Position numbers and translations under genes: made by a program. 64,000 nt of DNA from JAOUGY01 sp963792365 (lineage in GTDB: Bacteria; Actinomycetota; Acidimicrobiia; Spongiisociales; ZC4RG35). The stretch is from contig CAWBVW010000005.1 in assembly GCA_963792365.1 (NCBI GenBank), forward strand, positions 186,001 through 250,000, written 5' to 3'. The notes beneath the pieces were generated by a model. The model saw only the letters and a program-made list of their open reading frames with translations. It had not been told where the DNA came from and made no database searches. This document shows, piece by piece, positions 33,132-41,464 of this stretch (the stretch's first letter is position 1; every line of letters begins with the position of its first letter).

Positions 33132-34310
33132 ATGCGTGAGCTCCGGATCGGACTGATCGGATTCGGTTGGATGGGCCAGGCGCACTCCCGTTCGTATCGG
33201 GACATCCCCGTGCTGTTCCCCGAAGGCGAGCTACGGCCCCGCCTCATCGCGATGTCCGACACGGTCGAGGATCGCCGACGACTGGCCACCGACAACTTCG
33301 GTTTCGAGGCGGGTTACGCGAACTGGGAAGATGTCATCGCACGGGAAGACGTCGACGTCATCGACATCACTGCCCCCAACGACCTCCACCGCCCGATCGC
33401 CGAGGCGGCGGCCGAGGCAGGGAAGCACATCTTCTGCGAGAAGCCCGTCGGATTGCTCCCTCGCGACACCGCCGCCATCGAGGTGGCGGCGCGTGAAGCA
33501 GGAGTCATCACGGGATGCGGCTACAACTACCGGTGGGCGCCACTGGTGCAGCACACGAAGACGCTCATCGCCACCGGCCGCCTCGGTCGCCTCAGCCACT
33601 ACAGGGGCCGGTTCTTCTCGATGTACGGACGCGATCGGCTGGGTCTCTTGAGTTGGCGATTCCTGCAAGAGGAAGCCGGATACGGCGCCCTGCTCGACAT
33701 CATGTCCCACGCCGTCGACATGGCGCTTCATCTGGCGGGCCCCATCTCGCGCCTCGTGGCGACCCGGGACACCTTCGTCAAGGAACGCCCACTCCCCCAG
33801 CCCGGCAGCGGTACCCACTACGACCGTGGACGTGCCGGCGATCCCACAGGCGCAGTGACCAACGAGGACTACGTTGGCGCGCTCGTCGAGTTCGCCTCGG
33901 GGACGAGGGGCACTCTGGAAGCCGACCGCAGCATCTTTGGCCCGCAGAGCGCCATGGCCTTCGAGCTCAACGGCGACCGGGGAGCGGCGAGCTGGAATCA
34001 CGAGACGCTCAACCAACTCGAGCTCTATTTGCCCGACGAATCCCCTGCGGACGGGTTCATTCGGGTGTTGGCCGGCGACTGGTTGCCACACCACGGCAAC
34101 TTCGTTCCCGGTGGCGGCAACTCCATCGGGTACGAGCAGCTCAAAGTGATCGAGGCGCTCGAGTTCTGCCGGGCGGTGGCCGAGAACCGGCCGTACGCAC
34201 CGGGCTTCGGCGATGGGCTGGCCGTCGCCGAGGTCCTCGACGCCATGATCCGCTCGTTCGACTCCGGACGCTGGGAGGACGTCGAATCGTTGGCCATCGA
34301 CATCAGGTGA
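33132..34310 (+). CDS. Gfo/Idh/MocA dehydrogenase, copy C
   Basis: The 392-residue protein has IGLIGFGWMGQAHS, IFCEKPVGLLPRD, and YGALLDIMSHAVDMALHL. The long C-terminal beta domain with PTGAVTNEDYVGALVEFASG is typical of the roughly 390-residue subgroup that includes scyllo-inositol or glucose-6-phosphate dehydrogenase-like enzymes. It heads the plus-strand catabolic operon, before iolD. GGAGG lies ten bases before the ATG. Which cyclitol it oxidises cannot be told from sequence. Confidence 0.87.
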   Translation: MRELRIGLIGFGWMGQAHSRSYRDIPVLFPEGELRPRLIAMSDTVEDRRRLATDNFGFEAGYANWEDVIAREDVDVIDITAPNDLHRPIAEAAAEAGKHIFCEKPVGLLPRDTAAIEVAAREAGVITGCGYNYRWAPLVQHTKTLIATGRLGRLSHYRGRFFSMYGRDRLGLLSWRFLQEEAGYGALLDIMSHAVDMALHLAGPISRLVATRDTFVKERPLPQPGSGTHYDRGRAGDPTGAVTNEDYVGALVEFASGTRGTLEADRSIFGPQSAMAFELNGDRGAASWNHETLNQLELYLPDESPADGFIRVLAGDWLPHHGNFVPGGGNSIGYEQLKVIEALEFCRAVAENRPYAPGFGDGLAVAEVLDAMIRSFDSGRWEDVESLAIDIR

Positions 34311-34347
34311 CGGCGCTCCGAGCGCCCAACGGACCCGGGAGAGAGAA

Positions 34348-36189
34348 ATGCAGACCGTGAGACTGACGACCGCACAGGCGATGGTGAGGTGGTTCCTCGC
34401 ACAGAAGATCGAGAAGGACGGCGATGTGCTCCCGGTGTTCGCCGGCGTGTTCGGGATCTTCGGTCACGGCAACGTCGTGGCCCTGGCCGAAGCCCTGCAG
34501 CCGGTGCAGGACCAGCTTCCGACGTGGCGGGGCCACAATGAACAGTCGATGGCGCTGGCCGGGGTGGCGTACGCAAAGGCCGCCAGTCGCCGCCAGATCA
34601 TGATCGCCACGTCGTCGGTCGGACCCGGGTCGACCAACATGGTGACCGCTGCCGCCGTGGCCCACGCCAATCGTCTGCCTCTTCTCCTCATCAGCGGCGA
34701 CACGTTCCAGCATCGGTTGGTGGATCCGGTCCTTCAGCAAGTGGAGCATTTCGGCGACCCGAGCATGACCGTCTCCGACGCCTTTCGAGCAGTGACCCGA
34801 TACTGGGATCGGATCACGCAGCCGGTTCAGATTCTCCAAACGCTGCCCCAGACGCTGGCCACCATGCTCGACCCGGAAGACTGCGGTCCCGCCTACCTGG
34901 GGCTTCCCCAAGACATTGCCGCTGAAGCCTTCGACTTCCCGGTGGAGTTCTTCGAGCAGCGAATCCACCACATTCGCCGCCCTGGACCCGACCCACGCGA
35001 GGTCGAGGCAGCGGCGGCCGCACTCCGCCACGCCGAGCGGCCGCTCCTCATCGCAGGAGGCGGTGTTCACTACTCCGACGCAACACGGACCCTCACCGAG
35101 TTCGCCGCCTCGCATGGCATTCCGATCGTCGAGACTGTGGCGGGCAAGGCGACGGTCACCGCCGATCATCCCAACTTCGGCGGACCGATCGGAGTCACCG
35201 GAAGCACCTCCGCCAATCTCCTCGCCAACGACGCCGATGTGGTCCTCGCGGTCGGTACCCGCCTCCAGGACTTCACGACGGGATCGTGGTCGATCTTCCG
35301 AGACCCAGATGTGAAACTGGTGTCGATCAACGTCGGTCGGTTCGACGCAACCAAACACCGCCCGATCTCGGTGGTCGGAGACGCCAAGGTCACTATCGAG
35401 GCGCTCGACGAGGCCGTCGGCGACTACCGCGCTCCCGCCTCCTGGCTCGAACGGACCGCAGAGGTGCGGGATGACTGGTACCGCTACCTCGACGACATCT
35501 CCGCCCCGGGCGAGGGCATGCCCACGTACGCCCAGGTCGTGAGGGCCGTCAACGACCTCGCACGGGACGACGACTACCAGGTCGCAGCCGCCGGGGGACT
35601 TCCCGGCGAGCTGAACACCGGCTGGCACTCCAAGTCGATCCATTCCTTCGACTGCGAGTACGGCTACTCCTGCATGGGCTACGAGATCGCGGGGGCATGG
35701 GGGGCGAAGATGGCGCTCCCCGACCGAGAGGTCATCTCGTGGGTGGGAGACGGCTCCTACCTCATGATGAACTCGGACATCTATTCGACCGTCTTCACCG
35801 GCCACAAGGTGATCTTCATCGTGTGCGACAACGGCGGATTTGCCGTCATCAACCGTCTGCAGGTGAACACCGGCGGCGAGGAGTTCAACAACCTGCTGCG
35901 AACGGCCCGTCACGACCGAATGGTGCGGGTCGACTTCGTCAAGCACGCGGAGTCGTTGGGAGCGATCGCCGAGAAGGCGGAATCCATCGAGGAGTTCAAG
36001 GATGCCTTCACACGGGCACGCAGCGCGGATCGCAGCAGCGTGATCGTCATCGAGGTCGACGAATATTCGTGGACCGAGGGCGGTGCATGGTGGGAGGTCG
36101 GCATTCCAGAGGTCTCCGAACGAGAACAAGTGCGTCTGGCCCGCGGCGAACTCGAGGCTGAGAAGAAGCATCAGCGAGTCGGAATCTGA
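34348..36189 (+). CDS. iolD: 3D-(3,5/4)-trihydroxycyclohexane-1,2-dione hydrolase
   Basis: IolD is the thiamine-diphosphate enzyme that opens the cyclohexane ring, the defining step of inositol catabolism. The 613-residue protein has the catalytic Glu in GHNEQSMAL (about residue 65), the FAD/ThDP-family middle domain and the ThDP motif GDGSYLMMNSDIYS...CDNGG (from about residue 468). The substrate-specific AAAGGLPGELNTGWHSKS is also present. Two bases separate it from iolC. Length matches the family (about 610-640). Confidence 0.96.
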   Translation: MQTVRLTTAQAMVRWFLAQKIEKDGDVLPVFAGVFGIFGHGNVVALAEALQPVQDQLPTWRGHNEQSMALAGVAYAKAASRRQIMIATSSVGPGSTNMVTAAAVAHANRLPLLLISGDTFQHRLVDPVLQQVEHFGDPSMTVSDAFRAVTRYWDRITQPVQILQTLPQTLATMLDPEDCGPAYLGLPQDIAAEAFDFPVEFFEQRIHHIRRPGPDPREVEAAAAALRHAERPLLIAGGGVHYSDATRTLTEFAASHGIPIVETVAGKATVTADHPNFGGPIGVTGSTSANLLANDADVVLAVGTRLQDFTTGSWSIFRDPDVKLVSINVGRFDATKHRPISVVGDAKVTIEALDEAVGDYRAPASWLERTAEVRDDWYRYLDDISAPGEGMPTYAQVVRAVNDLARDDDYQVAAAGGLPGELNTGWHSKSIHSFDCEYGYSCMGYEIAGAWGAKMALPDREVISWVGDGSYLMMNSDIYSTVFTGHKVIFIVCDNGGFAVINRLQVNTGGEEFNNLLRTARHDRMVRVDFVKHAESLGAIAEKAESIEEFKDAFTRARSADRSSVIVIEVDEYSWTEGGAWWEVGIPEVSEREQVRLARGELEAEKKHQRVGI

Positions 36190-36191
36190 CG

Positions 36192-37190
36192 ATGGCTTTC
36201 GACGTCATCACCGTCGGGCGGGTATCGATGGACCTGTATGCGCGGGAGATCGGCGTCGATTTCGAGGACGTCCGCGGTTTCGACGCCATGATCGGCGGCA
36301 GTCCGTCGAACATCGCGATCGGCACAGCACGTCTGGGCGCACGCTCCGCCGTACTCACGGCCGTCGGGCCCGACGAGATCGGAAGGTTCGTGCTCGCCAA
36401 CTTCGAGCGTGAGGGGGTCTCGACCGAGTTCATACGAACCGTCGACGGAACCCGGACCGGCCTGGCGATTCTCGGTGTGCAGCCGCCCGATCGCTTTCCG
36501 CTGACCTTCTACCGTGACAACCCCGCCGACATCCATCTGACGATCGACGATGTCGACTCTCTCCCACTCGGCGAGACCCGGGTCGTGTCGCTCTCCGGCA
36601 CGGGGCTGTCTCGAGGGACTTGCAAGGAGGCGACGCTCTACGCAGGCGAACGAGCGGCGATGCTCGATGGGCCAACTGTGGTGATCGACCTCGACCTTCG
36701 GCCAGACCAGTGGGTCGACCGCCGGGGGTATGGCGCGGCCGTGCGTGCGCTGCTCGAGCACGTCGACGTCGCCATCGGCACCGAGGAGGAATTCCACGCT
36801 GCGCTGGCACCTTCGAGCCCGGCGCTGGAGGGGCGACCACTCGTCGACACCGAGCGCTCCGACCTGGATCGTCTGATCGCCACGCTGCGATCGCACCGGC
36901 CCGGGATCGTACTCGTGGTCAAACGCGGCCCTCGCGGCGTGACGGTGCTCGGTGCCGACGAGGACCTCGATGTCGAGGGCTACCCGGTGGAGGTGCTCAA
37001 CACCGTCGGCGCAGGCGACGCGTTTGCATCTGGCCTCATCCACGGCATGCTCGAAGGATGGGACTGGAGAACCACGGCGCGCTTCGCCAACGCCTGTGGA
37101 GCAATCGAGGTGACCCGCCATGGTTGTTCGTCGGCGATGCCCACGGTGCCCGAAGTGATGGAGTTCGTTGGAGGTCGCGGTGGTCTCTGA
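36192..37190 (+). CDS. iolC: 5-dehydro-2-deoxygluconokinase
   Basis: IolC phosphorylates 2-deoxy-5-keto-gluconate. The 332-residue PfkB-family kinase has the substrate-binding GGSPSNIAIGTARLGA near residue 35 and the catalytic NTVGAGDAFASGL with the base Asp near residue 275. It overlaps the next gene, iolB copy 2, by 11 bases. The neighbouring IolD and IolB give strong context. Confidence 0.93.
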   Translation: MAFDVITVGRVSMDLYAREIGVDFEDVRGFDAMIGGSPSNIAIGTARLGARSAVLTAVGPDEIGRFVLANFEREGVSTEFIRTVDGTRTGLAILGVQPPDRFPLTFYRDNPADIHLTIDDVDSLPLGETRVVSLSGTGLSRGTCKEATLYAGERAAMLDGPTVVIDLDLRPDQWVDRRGYGAAVRALLEHVDVAIGTEEEFHAALAPSSPALEGRPLVDTERSDLDRLIATLRSHRPGIVLVVKRGPRGVTVLGADEDLDVEGYPVEVLNTVGAGDAFASGLIHGMLEGWDWRTTARFANACGAIEVTRHGCSSAMPTVPEVMEFVGGRGGL

Positions 37191-38037
37191 CAACGTCGCC
37201 CGCCCATCGGCAAGCCATCACCTTCGCCCAGCGCCGGGGCGGGTCCTGCACCAGGTCACGCCGGAGTCGGCTGGATGGTCCTACCTCTCGTTCTCGGTCG
37301 TGCGGCTGGAGGCGGGAGAGGTCTTCCGGCACAAGGGCGATGGCCGTGAGATGGCGCTCGTGCCCCTGGCCGGACACGCCCGCGTCGAGGCCGGCGACGT
37401 GGTCGCCGACCTCACCCGCGCCTCGGTGTTCACGCACATGTCGTCGGTCGTGTACGCGCCTCCTGGCATCGACATCGAGGTCGAAGCCGGCGAGACGTTC
37501 GAGTTCGCCCTCGGAGGTGCTCCGGCTTCCGGAACGCTGCCACCTCGGCTCGTCACTCCCGACCAGGTGAAATCCGAGGTGCGGGGAGGAGGCGCCGCTA
37601 CCCGCCAGGTCAATCACATACTCGCCCATCCCCTGCCCGCCGAACGGCTGATCCTCTACGAGGTCTACGTGCCCCGCGGTGGCTGGTCCGGGTGGCCACC
37701 GCATTGTCACGACGGCTACGCCGGCTCTCCGTATCTGGAGGAGACCTACTACTTCCGTCTCGACCCCGGAGACGGCTGGGCGGTACACCGCAACTACCGC
37801 GTCGACGAGGACTTCGACGAGACCTTTGCGGTCGGCGACGGCGACCTGGTGGTCGTCACGCGCGGCTTCCACTCGTCGGTGGCCGCCCCGGGCAATCACA
37901 TGTGGTTCCTCAACTACCTGGCGGGCGAACCCGTCGGCGATGATCGAGCGATCCCGCCTTTCTTCCAGCCGGAGTACGCCTGGATCGACGGACGGTGGGA
38001 CGAGGACGACTGGCACCTGCCGGTCGTCGAACCGTGA
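37180..38037 (+). CDS. iolB: 5-deoxy-glucuronate isomerase, copy 2
   Basis: The 285-residue bicupin has PPHCHDGYAGSPYLEETYYFRLDP as its metal site and a second His in RGFHSSVAAPGNHMWFLN. GTG 37180 is chosen because GGAGG lies five bases before it; a TTG 12 bases upstream is less likely. This copy is in the canonical order iolD-iolC-iolB, so it is probably the main isomerase. Copy 1 (23683-24531) differs in length and in the residues around the metal motif. Confidence 0.9.
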   Translation: MVSDNVARPSASHHLRPAPGRVLHQVTPESAGWSYLSFSVVRLEAGEVFRHKGDGREMALVPLAGHARVEAGDVVADLTRASVFTHMSSVVYAPPGIDIEVEAGETFEFALGGAPASGTLPPRLVTPDQVKSEVRGGGAATRQVNHILAHPLPAERLILYEVYVPRGGWSGWPPHCHDGYAGSPYLEETYYFRLDPGDGWAVHRNYRVDEDFDETFAVGDGDLVVVTRGFHSSVAAPGNHMWFLNYLAGEPVGDDRAIPPFFQPEYAWIDGRWDEDDWHLPVVEP

Positions 38038-38861
38038 ACAGCGCCGCGCGACGGCGCCGGCTGGCCCGACTGTCCGGGGCCGATGGTGTCTTCCGGGTGC
38101 TGGCGATGGATCACAGGGACTCGCTGCGGGTCGTGATCTCGCCCGACGATCCCGACGACGTGGGCGCCGACGTGCTCCGCCGGCTCAAGGCCGAGCTGGT
38201 GGCAGCCGCCGCAGGGCTCGTCACCGGTGTCATGCTCGACCCGGAGGTCGGGATGGACGAGGCCGTCGTGTCGGCAGTCCCTCTCGATGCGGGGATTGTC
38301 GCCGCGCTCGAAGAGCAGGGATACCTGGCCGACGCCGCGGTCAAGCACACCACCCTCTTGCCGGGTTGGGGCCCGACGGCTGCCGCCGACCGTGGCGCAG
38401 ACGCGGTCAAGCTGCTTGCGCTGTGGGATGGCACACGCTCGCTTGATCAACGTCGGGTGATCGACTCCGCAGTCGGAGCGGCCCACGATCACGGACTGCC
38501 GCTGGTCCTCGAGCCCCTACCGCGAGGACTCCCTCCCACAGGCGACTGGGTCACGGACTGGGTGACATCCCATCGAGCCACTGGCGCCGATTTGTTCAAA
38601 CTGCCGTATCCCGGCTCGGAGGAGGCGTGCGCCGCCGTCACCGGTGAACTGTCGGCGCCGTGGGTGATGCTGTCCGCCGGCGTGGGATTCGACGAGTTCC
38701 TCGCTCAGCTCGAAGGAGCCATGGGTGCCGGAGCCGCCGGGTACATCGCCGGAAGGGCGGTTTGGAGGGAGGCGGCCACTCAGGACGAACGCTCCCGGGC
38801 CGCCGCCATCGAGTCGCTGGTCGTCCCCCGTCTCGGTCGCCTCGCAGAGGTCCGCAGGTGA
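38034..38861 (+). CDS. Class I aldolase, LacD/tagatose-bisphosphate aldolase-like
   Basis: The 275-residue protein has FRVLAMDHRDSL, TGVMLDPEVGMDEA, ADAVKLLALWDG and the putative Schiff-base Lys in GADLFKLPYPGSEEA, then WVMLSAGVGFDEFLAQLEGAM. This is the LacD fold. After IolC it most likely splits 2-deoxy-5-keto-gluconate 6-phosphate into dihydroxyacetone phosphate and malonate semialdehyde (the IolJ step), though the substrate is inferred. GTG 38034 overlaps the iolB stop (GTGA). A second, unrelated-looking aldolase is at 24528-25430. Confidence 0.8.
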   Translation: MNSAARRRRLARLSGADGVFRVLAMDHRDSLRVVISPDDPDDVGADVLRRLKAELVAAAAGLVTGVMLDPEVGMDEAVVSAVPLDAGIVAALEEQGYLADAAVKHTTLLPGWGPTAAADRGADAVKLLALWDGTRSLDQRRVIDSAVGAAHDHGLPLVLEPLPRGLPPTGDWVTDWVTSHRATGADLFKLPYPGSEEACAAVTGELSAPWVMLSAGVGFDEFLAQLEGAMGAGAAGYIAGRAVWREAATQDERSRAAAIESLVVPRLGRLAEVRR

Positions 38862-38886
38862 CGTCACCGGGGAGGGACGTGATGCC

Positions 38887-39855
38887 ATGAGACACCCGGT
38901 GTGGTTCGAGCGGAAGGTCCTCGCAGACCTCCAAGCGGAGGTCGAGAGCCGCGCCGTGGTTCTCGGTCCCAGCACGACGGAACACCCTCTCGCCGGGATC
39001 GACAACGCGACTGGAGCCGTCGTGGGTGTCCGTCGCGTCGATGCCGCCACAATGGACGCGGCACCCGCTCTGCTGGTTGTGGCCCGGACCGGAATCGGCG
39101 TCGACAGCGTGGACGTCGTCGAAGCCACCCGGCGCGGTATCGCCGTGTGCAACGCTCCCGACGGCCCGACGATCTCGACGGCCGAACATTCGGTCGCGTT
39201 GATGCTCGCAGTCTGCAAGCGCCTCGAACAGTCGCATGTGCGCCTTCGATCCGGCGAAACCGGGTTGTATGCAAGGCATGAGGGAATGGAGCTCGCGGAC
39301 CGGACGCTTGGGCTCGTCGGGTACGGCCGCATCGCCCGCCGTGTCGGCGCCGCCGCCCGAGGGCTCGGCATGCAGGTGACGATCTTCGACCCCTATCTCG
39401 ACGAGGCTCCCTCCGACGTCGCAGTGGCGGATTCGCTCGACGGCCTGCTGTCGGAGGCCGACGTCGTGTCGGTTCACCTACCTCTCACCGACGACACGGC
39501 CCGCCTGTTCGATGCTGATCGCTTTGCGCAGATGCGTCAGGGCGCGGTGTTCGTCAACACCGCCCGAGGCGGGCTGGTCGACCACTCTGCGTTGCAGGCC
39601 GCACTGGATCGGGGCCACCTCTTCGGAGCTGGACTCGACGTGACCGACCCGGAGCCCCTGCCGCCCGATCATCCCCTGCTGCATCGGGACGACGTCGTGG
39701 TGACTCCACACGTCGCCTCCGCCACCGCAGCCGGCAAGCGTCGCCTCTTCATGTCGGCCCTCGAACAGACGATCCAGGTGCTCGACGGTGAGCGGCCGCC
39801 ACACATCGTGAATCCGGAAGTGTGGCTGCATCTGACGGCGAGACGCACGACATGA
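38887..39855 (+). CDS. D-isomer-specific 2-hydroxyacid dehydrogenase
   Basis: The 322-residue NAD-dependent dehydrogenase has the Rossmann motif GYGRIARRVG, the catalytic Arg in NTARGGLVD, the Glu in TDPEPLPPDHPL and the His in VTPHVAS. It would reduce or oxidise a 2-keto/2-hydroxy acid. It is not part of the standard inositol route; with the HpcH-type aldolase and SDR that follow it suggests a side branch for sugar acids or cyclitol isomers. Confidence 0.88.
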   Translation: MRHPVWFERKVLADLQAEVESRAVVLGPSTTEHPLAGIDNATGAVVGVRRVDAATMDAAPALLVVARTGIGVDSVDVVEATRRGIAVCNAPDGPTISTAEHSVALMLAVCKRLEQSHVRLRSGETGLYARHEGMELADRTLGLVGYGRIARRVGAAARGLGMQVTIFDPYLDEAPSDVAVADSLDGLLSEADVVSVHLPLTDDTARLFDADRFAQMRQGAVFVNTARGGLVDHSALQAALDRGHLFGAGLDVTDPEPLPPDHPLLHRDDVVVTPHVASATAAGKRRLFMSALEQTIQVLDGERPPHIVNPEVWLHLTARRTT

Positions 39856-39874
39856 CGGAGGAAGGAGCCACCCG

Positions 39875-40639
39875 ATGCTCGTGAACACACTCAAAAGCCG
39901 ACTCGGTGCGGGAGAGGAGGTATTCGGATGCTTCCTTCGGTACGCCGAACCCTCCCTTGCCGAGTACGTCGCTCTCCAGGGCTGGGACTTCATAGTCTTC
40001 GACGGTGAACACGGCACGCTGGAACCACACCACATCGAAGATCTCACCCGCGCCGCCGAAGTACGCGGAGTGACCCCGATTGCCAGAGTCCCCACGAACC
40101 AGGCCCACGTCATTCTTCGCTTTCTCGACACCGGGATCCACGGGATCCACGTCCCGTGGGTGAACTCGGCTGCGGAGGCGGCCGCGGCCGTCCAGGCGGC
40201 CAAGTACTGGCCGGCGGGCAGCCGTGGGCTTGCCGGGAGCCGCGCCTCTGACTGGGGCATGACCGAACCGGTGGGCGCGTATACGGAGCGGGCGAATCGT
40301 GAGACGCTGGTCGTCGTGCACATCGAGACCATGGATGCAGTCGAAGCGGTCGACGACTATCTCATGACCGACGGGATCGACGTGCTCTTCGTCGGCCCCA
40401 CCGACCTCTCGCACTCGCTCGGTCATCCTGGCAACATAGACCACCCCGATGTCGTGGCGGCGATGGACCGGGTGGCATCGGCGGTAGCCCCGTCCGACAC
40501 CATCCTCGGCGTCTTCGCCGGAACCCCGGACCGGGTACGCGAGTGGCGATCCCGGGGAGCCCGGTACTTCGCCACCTCTCCCGAGACGTTCCTTCGCAAG
40601 GGCATGCAGGACTACCTCGAGCTGGCGAGGACTCCATGA
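39875..40639 (+). CDS. HpcH/HpaI-family aldolase
   Basis: The 254-residue class II aldolase has FIVFDGEHGTLEPHHI, PIARVPTNQAHVILRFLDTGIHG (catalytic Arg), GIHVPWVNSAAEA, the Mg-binding VVHIETMDAVEAVDD and VLFVGPTDLSHSLG. Members cleave 2-keto-3-deoxy sugar acids or similar into pyruvate plus an aldehyde. A strong GGAGGAAGGAG precedes ATG 39875. The stop overlaps the SDR start. Confidence 0.88.
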   Translation: MLVNTLKSRLGAGEEVFGCFLRYAEPSLAEYVALQGWDFIVFDGEHGTLEPHHIEDLTRAAEVRGVTPIARVPTNQAHVILRFLDTGIHGIHVPWVNSAAEAAAAVQAAKYWPAGSRGLAGSRASDWGMTEPVGAYTERANRETLVVVHIETMDAVEAVDDYLMTDGIDVLFVGPTDLSHSLGHPGNIDHPDVVAAMDRVASAVAPSDTILGVFAGTPDRVREWRSRGARYFATSPETFLRKGMQDYLELARTP

Positions 40640-41415
40640 ACCGCAAAGTGGCCGTGATGAGCGGTGGAGCGTCGCTCATCGGACTTGCCTTGGCTCGTCG
40701 ATGGATCGACGCCGGGGGCCAGATCGTGCTCGGAGACCGGAACGAGGACGTGAGTCCGGACATCGAAGCTGCGTTGGGATCTGCGGGGCGATATCTCACG
40801 GGAGACGTCTCCGACGACACCCATCTCGCGTCCTTGGTCAACACTGCGGTTCGAGAGTTCGGAAGACTCGACGTCGTAGTCTCAGGTCCGGCGCTGTTCG
40901 ATGACCTCGGCTACGACTCGACGCGCGAGCTCTGGCATCGAGTGCTCGATGTCAACCTGGTGTCGGCCGCCCGCCTCACCGACCTCGCCCTTCCACACCT
41001 CGATCGAGGTGCGGCGATCGTCTACATTGCGTCGGTCAGCGGTCGCTCGTCCCAGCCCAACCGGATGCTCTACAACGTCTCGAAGGCAGGCCTGCTGATG
41101 CTGGCGCGAACCGGAGCTCAGGCGCTGGCGTCACGTGGCATCCGTGTGAACACAGTGTCGCCCGGATGGACGTGGAGCCGAAACATCGAGCGCCGCTACG
41201 GCAGCCGCCAGAGAGCGGATGAGTTCGCTGCAGAGTTCCAACCGTTGGGCCGTATGGCGGATCCCGATGAGATCGCCGCTTCGGTGATGTTCGTCGCATC
41301 TGCCGATGCCGCCTTTGTGACCGGAGCGGATCTCGTCGTCGATGGTGGATACTCTGCGCTCGGTCCGGAGGCGCTAGGCCAGGCTGCGCTGAAGGTGCCC
41401 CCAGAGGCATGGTGA
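40636..41415 (+). CDS. Short-chain dehydrogenase/reductase 1
   Basis: The 259-residue SDR has the cofactor loop SGGASLIGLALA (the second Gly is Ser-Leu-Ile, a slightly divergent TGxxxGxG), the acidic GDRNEDV suggesting NAD, the catalytic YNVSKAG and a C-terminal DLVVDGGYS. The usual NNAG reads SGPA here. Last gene of the plus-strand operon, coupled to the aldolase (ATGA). Likely oxidises a sugar-acid or cyclitol hydroxyl. Confidence 0.85.
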   Translation: MNRKVAVMSGGASLIGLALARRWIDAGGQIVLGDRNEDVSPDIEAALGSAGRYLTGDVSDDTHLASLVNTAVREFGRLDVVVSGPALFDDLGYDSTRELWHRVLDVNLVSAARLTDLALPHLDRGAAIVYIASVSGRSSQPNRMLYNVSKAGLLMLARTGAQALASRGIRVNTVSPGWTWSRNIERRYGSRQRADEFAAEFQPLGRMADPDEIAASVMFVASADAAFVTGADLVVDGGYSALGPEALGQAALKVPPEAW

Positions 41416-41429
41416 GGGCCCTGTCATCG

Positions 41430-41458
41430 CTGGAACGTTCCAACGGTGGAAGTATGAT
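41430..41458 (+). promoter_or_regulatory. lacI promoter with operator 3
   Basis: CTGGAA (41430-41435), a 17-base spacer and TATGAT (41453-41458) form a promoter whose start point would coincide with the GTG start codon at 41465. The 12-base core palindrome TGGAACGTTCCA (41431-41442) overlaps the -35 box, pointing to autorepression. Confidence 0.7.
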
Positions 41459-41464
41459 CCTCTC

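Noticed and set aside
34303..36171. 622-codon minus-strand frame
   Set aside because: Antisense of iolD with no motifs; product of high GC codon bias.
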